Origin: a candidate division KSB1 bacterium | GTDB lineage: Bacteria; Zhuqueibacterota; Zhuqueibacteria; Zhuqueibacterales; Zhuqueibacteraceae | DNA: 64,000 nt | Reading direction: 5' to 3' | NCBI GenBank assembly: GCA_034506175.1 | Contig: JAPDQB010000025.1 | Coordinates: forward strand, 1 to 64,000 | Part shown: piece after piece, positions 41,586-50,870 of the stretch | How positions within the stretch are numbered: the first letter of the stretch is position 1 | How the letters are laid out: each line of letters opens with the position of its first letter | Program-made: the position numbers and the translations under genes | The notes under the pieces: generated by a model | The model's database searches: none | The model's input: the letters and a program-made list of their open reading frames with translations, nothing else | Told to the model about the DNA's origin: nothing

Positions 41586-41648
41586 TTACAGAAACGACCC
41601 GGCCACAAGCAAAAATGAAGCGCTGGCAATCGCGATAAAGATGAGCAT
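41586..41648 (-). CDS. 20-residue hydrophobic peptide (candidate microprotein)
   Basis: ATG 41648 preceded by AGGAG (AGGAGAAAATATG), coding a single membrane-spanning helix (MLIFIAIASASFLLVAGSFL) then TAA. It lies in the 94-base gap between the plug-domain lipoprotein and the flavoprotein. Size and composition recall KdpF-like single-helix subunits. The strong ribosome site supports expression; function unknown. Confidence 0.45.
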   Translation of the reverse strand: MLIFIAIASASFLLVAGSFL

Positions 41649-41663
41649 ATTTTCTCCTGTCAA

Positions 41664-42044
41664 TTATTTTGTTTTGACGACAATCGCGCCGCCGACGTTG
41701 CCGGTGCCGTACAGCGTCGTTGCATCCTGCGCGCTCATATACCGGATTTCCTCGATATTATTCGCCGGATAATTGCGGAGGCTTGCCAGCTCCGGCAGGC
41801 GCTGGTTGTTGACGTAAACCGAGGGCACCAACAATTGCGCGCTGCCCGGCGAGGCGACGCCGCGGACTCGCAGCCATTGCGGGCGCAGCAATTCGATCGC
41901 CTCCAGCGCCTCTTTCGCGCGCGACGACGCCAGCTCTTCCGCCGTAATCACATTCGAGGAGCGGCGCGGCGTGTTGGTGCCGCTCGTCGTAGCGCAAGCC
42001 ATCAAAAAAATGGCCACTAGACAGCCAAAACCAATCGATCTCAT
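41664..42044 (-). CDS. Lipoprotein consisting of a lone TonB-receptor plug-like domain
   Basis: 126 residues from ATG 42044 (GGAGG upstream). Lipobox IFLMAC, then a plug-type domain: LRVRGVASPGSAQLLVPSVY, VNNQRLPELASLR and the signature NIEEIRYMSAQDATTLYGTG then NVGGAIVVKTK, as in TonB-dependent receptor plugs. No beta-barrel follows; the gene ends right after the plug. Stand-alone plug lipoproteins occur in FCB bacteria but are uncharacterised. Confidence 0.78.
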   Translation of the reverse strand: MRSIGFGCLVAIFLMACATTSGTNTPRRSSNVITAEELASSRAKEALEAIELLRPQWLRVRGVASPGSAQLLVPSVYVNNQRLPELASLRNYPANNIEEIRYMSAQDATTLYGTGNVGGAIVVKTK

Positions 42045-42094
42045 TTTTCGCCTCCAAAAGTTGGTCTTGGGAATTTTATTCCATCTTAGTTTTT

Positions 42095-43762
42095 TTACGG
42101 AAACAACGGCGGATGCTTTCGATGAAAATCCGTCGCCTCCTGATAAATTTTTGCCAGTGCCAGCGTCGCGGCCTCGCCGTACAACCGCCCGACGAAGCTG
42201 ATGCTGGTCGGACTGCCTTTCTTGTCGAAGCCGTTCGGCACGACGACGCACGGATGCCCGGTCAAATTGGTGAGCAGCAGATTGCTGCCGCCGAACGACG
42301 GCGTCACGTAGACGTCGATGTTCGCCATCACTTTTTCCATCGCCTGAATGACGAGATAACGCGCACGATTGGCCTGAATGTATTCCACCGCCGGAACGAA
42401 GCGCGACGAACGAAACACATTCGGCCAGGCGTTGCGAATCTGCCGGACGAGGAGGTCATCCTGGCCCGAGCGCGTGAGATCATCGAACGCCGCTGCCGCT
42501 TCGACGCCCAGAAGAAACGACATGTCGTTCACCGGATAATCCGGCAGCTCGATGGGAATGAGATTGGCGCCGGCCTCGCGCAGCTTCACCAGCACGGCCT
42601 CATTGTTGGCTTTGTTGGTGGTGTCCTTTTCAAACGCGCTTTGATAATAGCCGACGCGCAGTTGGCGCGCCGTCGTTTTGGCGTTGTAATTGAACGGCAG
42701 ATCGACGACGGTTTGATCGATGCCGTCAGGGCCGATGATGGCGTTGAACACCAGCGCGCAATCTTCCACCGTGCGGCAAATCGGGCCGATTTTATCCATC
42801 GACCAGCTCAGCGCCATTGCGCCGGCGCGGCTCACGCGGCCGTAAGTCGGGCGCAATCCCGTCACCCCGCAGCGCGTCGACGGCGAGACAATCGAGCCCC
42901 AGGTTTCGGTGCCGATGGCAAACGCCACCAGCCCGGCAGAGGTCGCCGCAGCAGAGCCGGCCGACGAACCACTGGAGCCTTGCTCCAGATTCCACGGATT
43001 GCGCGTTTTGCCGCCGAACCACACATCGCCCCACGCCAATTCGCCGAGCGTCAATTTCGCCACCAAAACCGCGCCGGCCGCTTCGAGCCGCTGAATCACG
43101 GTCGCATCGGCGTCGATCATTTGATCTTTGTACGGCACCGATCCCCACGTCGTTTTGTAGCCTTTGGTGGCGAGCAAATCTTTGGCGCCGTACGGGATGC
43201 CGTGCAGCGGCCCGCGATAGTTGCCGGCGGCGATTTCAGCATCCGCGCGCCGCGCCTGCTCAAGCGCCAGCGCTTCGGTGAGCGTGATCACACATTCCAG
43301 CTTCGGGCCGTATTTCTTCAATCGTCCGAGATACATTTGCGTGAGCTGCATCGAGGTCACCCGGCGGGTGCGAATCAGCTCCGCCAGCTCGCCGACCGAA
43401 GCGAACGCCAGCGCCTCGAGATTCGCCGGCACCGCCAGTTTGGCCGGCGCGCTCCAAACCTGCGGCCGGCGCCGCGCATCGAATTTCATGCCGGCTGGCA
43501 CCGGATTGAATTGCAGCGCCGGCGGCACGCTGTTGGCGAGCGCCAGCGTCCGCAGCTTTTGAAAATTGTCGAGATTTTCCTTCAAATCGCCGAGCATGGA
43601 GTCACGCTTGGCGTCGTTGAAAGAAAGGCCGATCAAGCTTTCCGCCGCCGCAATCATCTCGCGGGTGAGGGGATTTTTTTCCTGCGCCTGATAAGCCGCG
43701 CCGAGTAGAAAACAAAACAAACCGCCAATCAGAAGAACGATCTTGTTGTTTTGCCATCGCAT
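42095..43762 (-). CDS. Exported amidase (amidase-signature family)
   Basis: 555 residues from ATG 43762 (AGGA nine bases upstream). Signal peptide (KIVLLIGGLFCFLLGAAYQA). Catalytic Ser-cisSer-Lys: Lys in GIPYGAKDLLATKG, cis-Ser and the Gly/Ser loop in EQGSSGSSAGSAAAT, nucleophile Ser in GTETWGSIVSPSTRCG. Hydrolyses amide bonds; substrate unknown. The stretch between the signal and the domain (residues ~25-95) is an extra helical part seen in a bacterial amidase subgroup. Confidence 0.93.
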   Translation of the reverse strand: MRWQNNKIVLLIGGLFCFLLGAAYQAQEKNPLTREMIAAAESLIGLSFNDAKRDSMLGDLKENLDNFQKLRTLALANSVPPALQFNPVPAGMKFDARRRPQVWSAPAKLAVPANLEALAFASVGELAELIRTRRVTSMQLTQMYLGRLKKYGPKLECVITLTEALALEQARRADAEIAAGNYRGPLHGIPYGAKDLLATKGYKTTWGSVPYKDQMIDADATVIQRLEAAGAVLVAKLTLGELAWGDVWFGGKTRNPWNLEQGSSGSSAGSAAATSAGLVAFAIGTETWGSIVSPSTRCGVTGLRPTYGRVSRAGAMALSWSMDKIGPICRTVEDCALVFNAIIGPDGIDQTVVDLPFNYNAKTTARQLRVGYYQSAFEKDTTNKANNEAVLVKLREAGANLIPIELPDYPVNDMSFLLGVEAAAAFDDLTRSGQDDLLVRQIRNAWPNVFRSSRFVPAVEYIQANRARYLVIQAMEKVMANIDVYVTPSFGGSNLLLTNLTGHPCVVVPNGFDKKGSPTSISFVGRLYGEAATLALAKIYQEATDFHRKHPPLFP

Positions 43763-43860
43763 GTTGCCAATCCTTTCCGCAAAAAAGTTCAAAGGGTGAG
43801 GCGATGAAATCAAATTAACGCCTTTGCCGCCAAAAGCAAGCATTTTTTCAAAGAATCCAG

Positions 43861-43889
43861 TTGACTTTGTGATTTAAAAATGGCAATAT
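43861..43889 (+). promoter_or_regulatory. Likely promoter of the MutT-type gene
   Basis: TTGACT (43861-43866), 17-base spacer, CAATAT (43884-43889), about 28 bases ahead of ATG 43918 in a short AT-rich gap. Confidence 0.5.
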
Positions 43890-43917
43890 TCGTAAAGCTT
43901 TTTGAATTTTTAGCGCA

Positions 43918-44409
43918 ATGTATACTCGTTTAGACGACGTCGATTGGGCGAACTGGAAAGCCCAACAGCTCGCGACGCTGCTGTTCGTGGTTCGCGACGG
44001 CCAGGTTTTATTGATTCACAAAAAGCGCGGGCTGGGCGCGGGCAAAATCAACGGCCCCGGCGGCCGGCTGAATAATGGCGAGTCCGCCATGCAAGCCGCG
44101 ATTCGGGAAGTGCAGGAGGAGCTTCGTGTCACGCCGCTGGGCCTCGAATATTCCGGCGAGCTGTCGTTCCAATTTGTCGACGGCCTGTCGATTCACGTCG
44201 AAGTGTTTCGCGCCAGCGATTGCGACGGCGAGCCACAGGAGACCGATGAAGCCAAGCCGCTGTGGGCGCCCCTCGACAAAATTCCCTTCGAGCGCATGTG
44301 GGCGGACGACCGGCTGTGGATTCCGTTGATGCTAGCGCGCAAAAAGTTTTCCGGACGGTTTTTGTTCGATGCGGATACGATGTTGGGGCATGAAATCGAT
44401 ATAATTTGA
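43918..44409 (+). CDS. mutT: NUDIX hydrolase, MutT/MTH1-like 8-oxo-dGTP diphosphatase
   Basis: 163 residues. Nudix box GGRLNNGESAMQAAIREVQE followed by ELRV (G-x5-E-x7-REUxEE). The preceding KKRGLGAGKINGPGG is very close to the human NUDT1 segment, supporting oxidised purine nucleotide hydrolysis. It protects DNA from oxidised precursors. Single gene with its own promoter. Confidence 0.88.
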   Translation: MYTRLDDVDWANWKAQQLATLLFVVRDGQVLLIHKKRGLGAGKINGPGGRLNNGESAMQAAIREVQEELRVTPLGLEYSGELSFQFVDGLSIHVEVFRASDCDGEPQETDEAKPLWAPLDKIPFERMWADDRLWIPLMLARKKFSGRFLFDADTMLGHEIDII

Positions 44410-44545
44410 ACCGCTTTGATTGGGCATCAAGCACGATAAGACGGAAGCCACATTGCCACATGAATATCACGATTATCAGGAATTTATTAAATCGACTGTA
44501 TCAACCGTTTTTTGTCACGCATAAATTTCACCAGAAAATTCTGAA

Positions 44546-45928
44546 ATGAAGCCACGCGATTACTCGCCTCTCATGGCACAATTTGCCGCCGAATACGCCC
44601 AGCACGCCCCGAAATCCGCGGCGCTGCACCAGCGCGCGATCAAATGCATGATCGACGGCGGCAGCAATACGTTGCGATTGTTGCAGCCGTTCGCGCCGCG
44701 CCTCGTCAGCGCCAAAGGCGCATGGGTAAATGACGAAGATGGAAATAAAATTCTCGATTTTTGGCAGGGGCATCATGCGAATATTTTGGGACACAACCCC
44801 GAGATCGTCACCTCGGCTTTGGCGCGCGCGTTGAGCGCGGGCTGGGGTTTGCAAACCGGTTTTACCGATCGGCTGCAAATCGAAGTGGCTGAAATCATCT
44901 GCCAACAAACCGGCGCGGAGAGAATTCGTTTCACCACCACCGGCACACTGGCGACGATGTATGCCATCTTGCTCGCGCGCGCTTTCACGGGACGCGATCT
45001 GACGCTGAAAGTCGGCGGCGGCTGGCACGGCGGACAGCCCTGGGGTCTCAAAGGCGTCAGCTACCGCGACGGTTTTGCCGCCATGGACAGCGCCGGCATT
45101 CCCGCCGGCTTGAGCGAACAAGTGCTCATTACGAATTTCAACAATTTGGAAAAACTTCACGACGACTTTCGGCGACATGGCGATAAACTGGCCTGTTTTA
45201 TTCTGGAGCCAATCATCGGCGCCGGCGGTTTGATGCCGGCAACGAAAGAATATATGCAGACCGCGCGCGAGCTGACGCAAAAGCACGGCGTCGTGTTGAT
45301 TCTCGACGAAGTGATTTCCGGCTTTCGTTATCGCGCCGGTACGGCGGCAGCACTTTATGACGTTCAGGCTGATTTGATGACGCTGGGCAAAGCCATCGGC
45401 GGCGGCATGCCGGTCGCTGCCCTTGCTGGTCGCGCCGATATTCTGAGCCTGGCCGGACGCGGCGGAAAAGTGAAATTCGAAGGTGGAACGTATGCGGCGC
45501 ATCCGGCGTGCATGTTGGCCGGGAAAACGTACCTGACCTACTTGATCGAAAACGAAGCGAGGATTTATCCGAACCTTGCCGCGTTGGGCAAGAAGACGCG
45601 CCAAGTCGTCACCCAGGCGTTTGCCGAAGCGGGAATTCATGTCCGCTTTGCCGGCGACCGCAACGAGGCCTTGCCCGCCAACTCGCTGCACATGCTGCTC
45701 TTTCCTTATGAAGAAGGACATGAGCTGATCACGCCGGAGGAGGTGCGCAATCCGACAATTTGTGACATCACGCTGAGCGAGAACGTTTTGCAGTTGGGTT
45801 TGCTGCTGGAAAATGTTTTTACCATGCACGGCTTGGGCTCCACCACGACAGCGCACACGGAAGCCGATCTGCAATTTCTCGGCGAAGCCTGCCGGCAGTT
45901 TGCGCAGCGGGTCAAGCCGTATTTGTAA
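44546..45928 (+). CDS. Class III PLP aminotransferase (glutamate-1-semialdehyde aminomutase-like)
   Basis: 460 residues. PLP-binding lysine region MTLGKAIGGGMPVAALAGR, Asp in VVLILDEVISGFRYRAG, and FEGGTYAAHPACMLAG before the C-terminal domain. Very similar in layout to GSA aminomutase and to beta-amino-acid/aspartate aminotransferase-family enzymes. No tetrapyrrole gene is adjacent, so a role in haem synthesis is not claimed. Confidence 0.87.
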   Translation: MKPRDYSPLMAQFAAEYAQHAPKSAALHQRAIKCMIDGGSNTLRLLQPFAPRLVSAKGAWVNDEDGNKILDFWQGHHANILGHNPEIVTSALARALSAGWGLQTGFTDRLQIEVAEIICQQTGAERIRFTTTGTLATMYAILLARAFTGRDLTLKVGGGWHGGQPWGLKGVSYRDGFAAMDSAGIPAGLSEQVLITNFNNLEKLHDDFRRHGDKLACFILEPIIGAGGLMPATKEYMQTARELTQKHGVVLILDEVISGFRYRAGTAAALYDVQADLMTLGKAIGGGMPVAALAGRADILSLAGRGGKVKFEGGTYAAHPACMLAGKTYLTYLIENEARIYPNLAALGKKTRQVVTQAFAEAGIHVRFAGDRNEALPANSLHMLLFPYEEGHELITPEEVRNPTICDITLSENVLQLGLLLENVFTMHGLGSTTTAHTEADLQFLGEACRQFAQRVKPYL

Positions 45929-45977
45929 AAATAAGTTGTGAATGTCTTCGCATTGTCGTAAATTCAAAGGATGAACG

Positions 45978-46178
45978 ATGAACTTTCGCAAAATTCTCAA
46001 ACCTCGAATTATCCAAGAATGGACAAAGCTTTTGCGTGAGAAAGGCCTCAAAGGCTTTATCCGCGAGAAGGGGTGGAAAGTGGTCGTCGCGATTTTCGCT
46101 TACTACCTGGTGCGCGACACGACGCTGTATGTTATCATTCCGTTTCTCATCGCGCAGGGATTTATTTGCGGCAAGTAG
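45978..46178 (+). CDS. Small single-helix membrane protein
   Basis: 66 residues with GGATG just before ATG 45978. Basic N-terminal half (RIIQEWTKLLREKGLKGFIR) then a TM segment (TTLYVIIPFLIAQGFICG). Follows the aminotransferase by 49 bases. Short proteins of this build recur in FCB genomes; function unknown. Confidence 0.6.
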   Translation: MNFRKILKPRIIQEWTKLLREKGLKGFIREKGWKVVVAIFAYYLVRDTTLYVIIPFLIAQGFICGK

Positions 46179-46485
46179 CCTTCCAGTAAATTAAATTTCT
46201 CAATGACATCAATAAGCTTGGGCAAAAAGGTTGTTGACCGAAAAAAGAGCTTTCCATTCACCTTCCCCAATTCTCGTGAGATTCGAATTTTACAGAACCA
46301 ATCTCGCCGACTTGGCGTCTAACAATATGATCAGGGTCGAATAAAAATCACTTTACATTCGGCCAAAAAATTATTACCTTATAGTCGCTGCCGGTGAAAA
46401 ACTGACTGGTCGCTGAAATGCTGGGTCTCGAATAGTTTGGTTTCATTGATTCATCGGCCAGTTTAAATTAGCGAGTGAATTTCTG
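46179..46485. other. Intergenic region upstream of bamA
   Basis: About 306 AT-rich bases with stops in all frames. Presumably holds the promoter of the bamA-lpx cluster. No clear -35/-10 pair, hairpin or RNA gene seen. Confidence 0.35.
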
Positions 46486-48888
46486 ATGAGAGAAATTTTG
46501 TATTTTCCGAGCAATTGCCGTCATGCCAGTTTCATGGTGAAGTTCTTTTTTCTTGCGGCATTTTTCCTGTGTTGGGGAACAGGAAATGTGTTGGCGCAGC
46601 GCCAAAGCTCGTTTCGAGTATTGGGCCTTTCGGTTGAGGGTAACAAAACGGCGGACGCGAATTTTGTCAAGCTCAGCTCCGGCCTGTCGCTGGGCGAACA
46701 GGTGACCAGCGAAGATATTCAAAACGCCATCAAGCAATTATGGAAATTGAATCTGTTTGAGGATGTGCAGGTGGTGCTCGACCGCCAGGCGGGCGACGGT
46801 GTTTATCTCACGCTAAAAGTCAAAGAAGCGCCGCGCCTGGAGAAAATCGAATACGAGGGCAATAAAAAGCTGAAGAAGAAGGACCTCGAAAAGGAAGTCG
46901 ATCTCTTTAAAGGCCAGGTCATTAGTCCGGGCGAGCTGGCCAAGATTCGCCGCAAACTGAAAAAAGCTTATGAGAAAAAAGGCTATTTGCTGGCCGAGAT
47001 TGAAACGCAGGTCGAAGCCGCGGCCGATAGCGCGCGCGTGAATCTGCAGATCAAAATCGACGAGGGCAAAAAAGTTCAAATCAAAGCCATCACCTTTCAC
47101 GGCAATCACGCGTTCTCCGACGGCAAGCTGCGCAAGCAGTTGAAAAAAACCAAACAGGATTCCTGGCTGCGCGGCGGCGATTTTGACGAAAAGAAATATC
47201 GTGAAGATATCGACAAGCTGGTGCAATTCTATCGCGCCGAGGGTTATCGTGACGCCGAATTTCTGGGAGACTCGCTTTATTACGGTCCCGACAAGAAGAA
47301 CATGTTCATTGACATCTGGGTGAATGAGGGAGCGAAGTATTACATCGGGGATATTACGTGGGAAGGCAACAAGCTTTTTCCGGATAAATTGCTGGCAGCG
47401 ATGCTGGGTTTTCAAAGCGGCGACCTGTACAATGCGACGAAATTGCAGAAGGCCGTCAGCGAGCGCCTGGGCAGCTTGTATTACGATTCCGGCTATATAT
47501 TCGCCACGGTCAATCCAGTTGAGAAGCCCGTCGATAGCGCCAGGGTCGATTTGCATTTTCTCATCACCGAAGGCAACGCGGTGACGATCAACAAGATTCG
47601 CATTACCGGCAACACCAAGACGAAGGAAAAAGTCATCCGCCGCGAATTGTATTTGCGCCCCGGCGACACCTTCAGCCGCGAGGCGCTCATGCGCAGCCAG
47701 CGCGAAGTTTTTGTTTTGAATTATTTCGCTGACGTCAAGCCCGATGTGCAGCCGATCAGCGACGAGAAAGTCGACGTGTCGCTGGAGGTGACGGAGAAGT
47801 CCACCGACACCGCCAACATGAGCGCCGGCTGGAGCGAACGCGACAAGTTGATCGGCTCGATTGGCCTCGCCTTCAACAATTTCCGCGGCAGCGGCCAGCG
47901 TTTGTCGTTTGACTGGAATTTCGGCCGGTTTTATCGCTCGTTTCAGATCGGCTTCACGGAACCCTGGCTGTTCGACACGCCGACGCTGGCCGGCATCAAT
48001 ATTTTTGATACCAAGCGCGCCGAAGGCTACGGCTACGAATTTTCGCAGCGCAGCCGCGGTGGCTCAATTCAGGTCGGGCGCCGTCTGCGCTGGCCGGATA
48101 ATTATTTCCGCACCGACTGGATTTATCGTTTGCAGAGCGTTGAGTACGGCAATTTTGTCGGCTCACTCGCCGATCCCGAAACCCGCAAGCGATTTGGTTT
48201 TGATGAAGGCAACCTGATTTCAAGCTCGATCACGCACATTTTCACCCGCAACAGCTTAAACCGTCCGGAATTTCCAACGGCCGGTTCACGGGTTTCCTTG
48301 TCCACGGAATTCTCCGGCGGGCCGCTGCAAGGCAACGTCGGTTTTCATAAACATATTTTGCAAGCAGATTGGTTTCTGCCGACCTTTGGCGGTTTGGTGT
48401 GGTTTCCGAATTTCCAAATGGGCTACATGGATCGCCTCACCCAAAACAGTCGCATCCCGTATCTCGAATACTTTTTCATGGGCGGTGAGGGCTTGTCGAA
48501 CTCGATACCGTTGCGCGGCTATGAAGATCCCCTGCGTGGCCGTTTGACCGGCGCTGATCAGGTGATGATGAAATTCGGCCTGGAATTGCGTGTGCCGATT
48601 GCGCCCAACCCCACGGTGTTCGGTCTGCTGTTTGCCGAAGCCGGCAACACCTGGCCGAATCTGGCAGCGACCAATCCGTTCGAGGCGACGCACGTCGAGA
48701 GAGGCCGGGTGTTGGGCTTGCGGCGATCAATCGGCATCGGTGCACGAATTTTTATGCCGCTGCTCGGCATCATCGGTTTTGATTACGCCTATGGCTTCGA
48801 CAACCTCGAGTTTGACGCAGCAGACCGGCCCACCGGCCGGCTGCAGGGGGCGTGGAAGCCGCATTTTATTTTTGGACGCAGTTTCTAA
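46486..48888 (+). CDS. bamA: Outer membrane protein assembly factor BamA
   Basis: 800 residues (ATG 46534 may be the true start, giving signal peptide MVKFFFLAAFFLCWGTGNVL). Five POTRA domains (~40-420) are recognisable by repeats such as ITFHGNHAFSDGKLRKQL, ITWEGNKLFPDKLLAAML and IRITGNTKTKEKVIRRELYL. Then a 16-strand barrel with the loop-6 motif IPLRGYEDPL (RGF/RGY) and a C-terminal aromatic signature ending in Phe. Inserts beta-barrels into the outer membrane. First gene of a bamA-ompH-lpxD-lpxC/fabZ-lpxA cluster, the classic envelope-biogenesis order. Confidence 0.96.
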   Translation: MREILYFPSNCRHASFMVKFFFLAAFFLCWGTGNVLAQRQSSFRVLGLSVEGNKTADANFVKLSSGLSLGEQVTSEDIQNAIKQLWKLNLFEDVQVVLDRQAGDGVYLTLKVKEAPRLEKIEYEGNKKLKKKDLEKEVDLFKGQVISPGELAKIRRKLKKAYEKKGYLLAEIETQVEAAADSARVNLQIKIDEGKKVQIKAITFHGNHAFSDGKLRKQLKKTKQDSWLRGGDFDEKKYREDIDKLVQFYRAEGYRDAEFLGDSLYYGPDKKNMFIDIWVNEGAKYYIGDITWEGNKLFPDKLLAAMLGFQSGDLYNATKLQKAVSERLGSLYYDSGYIFATVNPVEKPVDSARVDLHFLITEGNAVTINKIRITGNTKTKEKVIRRELYLRPGDTFSREALMRSQREVFVLNYFADVKPDVQPISDEKVDVSLEVTEKSTDTANMSAGWSERDKLIGSIGLAFNNFRGSGQRLSFDWNFGRFYRSFQIGFTEPWLFDTPTLAGINIFDTKRAEGYGYEFSQRSRGGSIQVGRRLRWPDNYFRTDWIYRLQSVEYGNFVGSLADPETRKRFGFDEGNLISSSITHIFTRNSLNRPEFPTAGSRVSLSTEFSGGPLQGNVGFHKHILQADWFLPTFGGLVWFPNFQMGYMDRLTQNSRIPYLEYFFMGGEGLSNSIPLRGYEDPLRGRLTGADQVMMKFGLELRVPIAPNPTVFGLLFAEAGNTWPNLAATNPFEATHVERGRVLGLRRSIGIGARIFMPLLGIIGFDYAYGFDNLEFDAADRPTGRLQGAWKPHFIFGRSF

Positions 48889-48950
48889 TGCGTAATTTTC
48901 AATTCGTAATATTGTTCAAAATGCTCAAACCATCAATCATGGAGGCTGGT

Positions 48951-49550
48951 GTGAAAACTTTTCAAAGTTGGCTTGGCATCGTTCTGGCCGCGATCGTGCT
49001 TTTCGGCGCCCATTCTGCTTCAGCGCAGTTGAAAGTGGGCTACATTGACTCGCAAAAAATTTTGGAAAAATACAAGGAAGCGCAAGACGCGCAGAGGCAA
49101 CTTCAAGATCTCAATCGCCGCTGGGAAGATGAAGCCAGAAAAATGGAGAAGGAATTGCAAAGCAAGCTGGAAGAGCTTGAGTCGCAGGCGCTGCTGTTGA
49201 GCGAAGAGCGCAAAAAGGAAAAACAAACCGAGCTGCAAAATCTGAACATTCGCTTGCAGCAATTTCAACAGGATAAATGGGGCAACCAGGGCGAAGTCTT
49301 CACCAAGCGCGCCGAGCTGATGCAGCCGGTGATCGACAAGATCAACGCCGTGATTAAAAAAGTCGGCTCGGAGGAAAAATTCGATTATATCTTTGACGTC
49401 GTCAACGGCAACATTCTCCACGTCAGCGATTCGCAACCGAATCTGACAGAAAAAGTTTTGGAAGAGCTGAACAAGGGTGTTGCCACGACGAAGCCGGCCA
49501 GCAGCACCGCGACAAAACCCCCGGCGGCGACACCGAAGCCGAAGAACTAG
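48951..49550 (+). CDS. skp: OmpH/Skp periplasmic chaperone
   Basis: 199 residues from GTG 48951 with GGAGG ahead; the frame is open further upstream but only this start gives a clean signal peptide (FQSWLGIVLAAIVLFGAHSA). The mature part begins QLKVGYIDSQKILEKYKEAQ and continues as a long charged coiled coil (RWEDEARKMEKELQSKLEEL), as in Skp. A Pro/Thr/Lys-rich tail follows. Carries unfolded outer-membrane proteins to BamA, encoded just upstream. Confidence 0.92.
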   Translation: MKTFQSWLGIVLAAIVLFGAHSASAQLKVGYIDSQKILEKYKEAQDAQRQLQDLNRRWEDEARKMEKELQSKLEELESQALLLSEERKKEKQTELQNLNIRLQQFQQDKWGNQGEVFTKRAELMQPVIDKINAVIKKVGSEEKFDYIFDVVNGNILHVSDSQPNLTEKVLEELNKGVATTKPASSTATKPPAATPKPKN

Positions 49551-49678
49551 CGAGTTGCAAGCGTCAAATTGCAAGTTGCGAGCTGTAAATTCTTTCTTGA
49601 TCCTTGCAATTTGTGACTTGTAATTTGCAACTTGCCCCTTGCAATTTGTGCCGTGCAATTTGCAGATTGCCCCTTGCC
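49551..49678. repeat. Degenerate TTGCAA-type repeat tract abutting lpxD
   Basis: About 128 bases made of variations on CTTGCAATTTG / CTTGTAATTTGCAA / CTTGCCCC, e.g. CCTTGCAATTTGTGACTTGT and CCCTTGCAATTTGTGCCGTG. It fills the whole gap between skp and lpxD and reaches the lpxD ATG, leaving no purine-rich ribosome site. Confidence 0.75.
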
Positions 49679-50752
49679 ATGGAGACTTCCTTGCGACTTA
49701 CGGCGGCAGAGATCGCGCGTGTCATTGCCGGACGCGTCGAAGGTGATGCCGCCGTTATCATTACGGGCCTTGCGCCGATCGATCAAGCGCGGCCGGGCGA
49801 TTTGACGTTTGTCGCTCAGCCGCGTTATTTTTCTTATATCGACAAGACTCCGGCCGCGGCGGTTTTGGTCGATCAGAATTATTCGCCGCCGTCAGCCAAC
49901 GGTGTCGTGCTCATTCGCGTCGACAATCCGTATTTTGCTTTTTTGCAAATTGCGAAAAACTTTTTTCAGCCGCCGGCATCATGGACCGGCGTGCACCCCA
50001 CCGCCATCGTCGGCGAAAAAGCTCGCCTCGGCAAGAACGTGGTGATCGGCCCGCACGCGATTCTCGAGCCCGAATGTGAAATTGGCGATGACGTTCGTAT
50101 CGGCGCGCTGTGTTCCATCGGGCGCGGCGCGCAAATCGGAAATCGCGTCGTGCTTTTTCCGCAGGTGCACGTGGCGCACGGCGTGCAAGTCGGCAACGAC
50201 GTCATCATTCAAGCCGGTTCGGTGATCGGCTCGGATGGATTCGGTTACGTCAAGCACGAAGGCGCGTATCACAAAATTCCTCATATCGGCACCGTCGTGC
50301 TCGAAGACGGCGTCGAAATCGGCGCGAACTGCACGATTGATCGCGGCACGTTCGGCGAGACGCGCATTCGCCGCGGCACCAAACTCGATAACCTCGTGCA
50401 CATTGCCCATAACGTCGGGGTCGGCGAGCACACCGTGATCGCCGCGCAAACCGGCGTTTCCGGCAGCACAAAAATCGGCAACCGCGTGACGATTGCGGGC
50501 CAGGTCGGTTTTGTCGGCCATATCGAAATTGGCGACGACACCACGTTTGGCGCGCAAGCCGGCGTCACCAAGTCCATACCGCCGGGGATCACGGTTTCCG
50601 GCTATCCGGCACGCGAACACTCTTTGGCGCGCAAAGAAGAAGCCGCGCGCCGCCGCCTGCCACAGTTGCTCAAACGCGTGCGGGCGTTGGAAAACGCCGT
50701 GAAGAAAATCGCGCCGGAGGCATTGGAGAAAATTGATGATTCGGATGGTTGA
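49679..50752 (+). CDS. lpxD: UDP-3-O-acyl-glucosamine N-acyltransferase
   Basis: 357 residues from ATG 49679. N-terminal uridine-binding domain (LRLTAAEIARVIAGRVEGDA), left-handed beta-helix of hexapeptide repeats (VVIGPHAILEPECEIGDDVR) with the catalytic His region DNLVHIAHNVGVGEH, and a C-terminal helix. Third step of lipid A synthesis. Upstream in-frame codons belong to the repeat tract, not the protein. Part of the lipid A cluster. Confidence 0.96.
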   Translation: METSLRLTAAEIARVIAGRVEGDAAVIITGLAPIDQARPGDLTFVAQPRYFSYIDKTPAAAVLVDQNYSPPSANGVVLIRVDNPYFAFLQIAKNFFQPPASWTGVHPTAIVGEKARLGKNVVIGPHAILEPECEIGDDVRIGALCSIGRGAQIGNRVVLFPQVHVAHGVQVGNDVIIQAGSVIGSDGFGYVKHEGAYHKIPHIGTVVLEDGVEIGANCTIDRGTFGETRIRRGTKLDNLVHIAHNVGVGEHTVIAAQTGVSGSTKIGNRVTIAGQVGFVGHIEIGDDTTFGAQAGVTKSIPPGITVSGYPAREHSLARKEEAARRRLPQLLKRVRALENAVKKIAPEALEKIDDSDG

Positions 50753-50870
50753 CATTTTCTACTCTTACTCTCAATCCCACTCCTGCTCGCTTTTGAAAGT
50801 CTTTGCAAGCGAGTAAGAGCAGGAATAAGATAAAAATGATGAATTGATTTGCTGTCATTTCGGAGGAGGA

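Noticed and set aside
42113..43708. A 531-codon plus-strand frame opposite the amidase gene
   Set aside because: Shadow of the well-supported amidase; Arg/His-rich, no recognisable motif.
44528..46051. A 507-codon minus-strand frame opposite the class III aminotransferase
   Set aside because: Antisense to an enzyme with intact PLP motifs; composition typical of a shadow frame.
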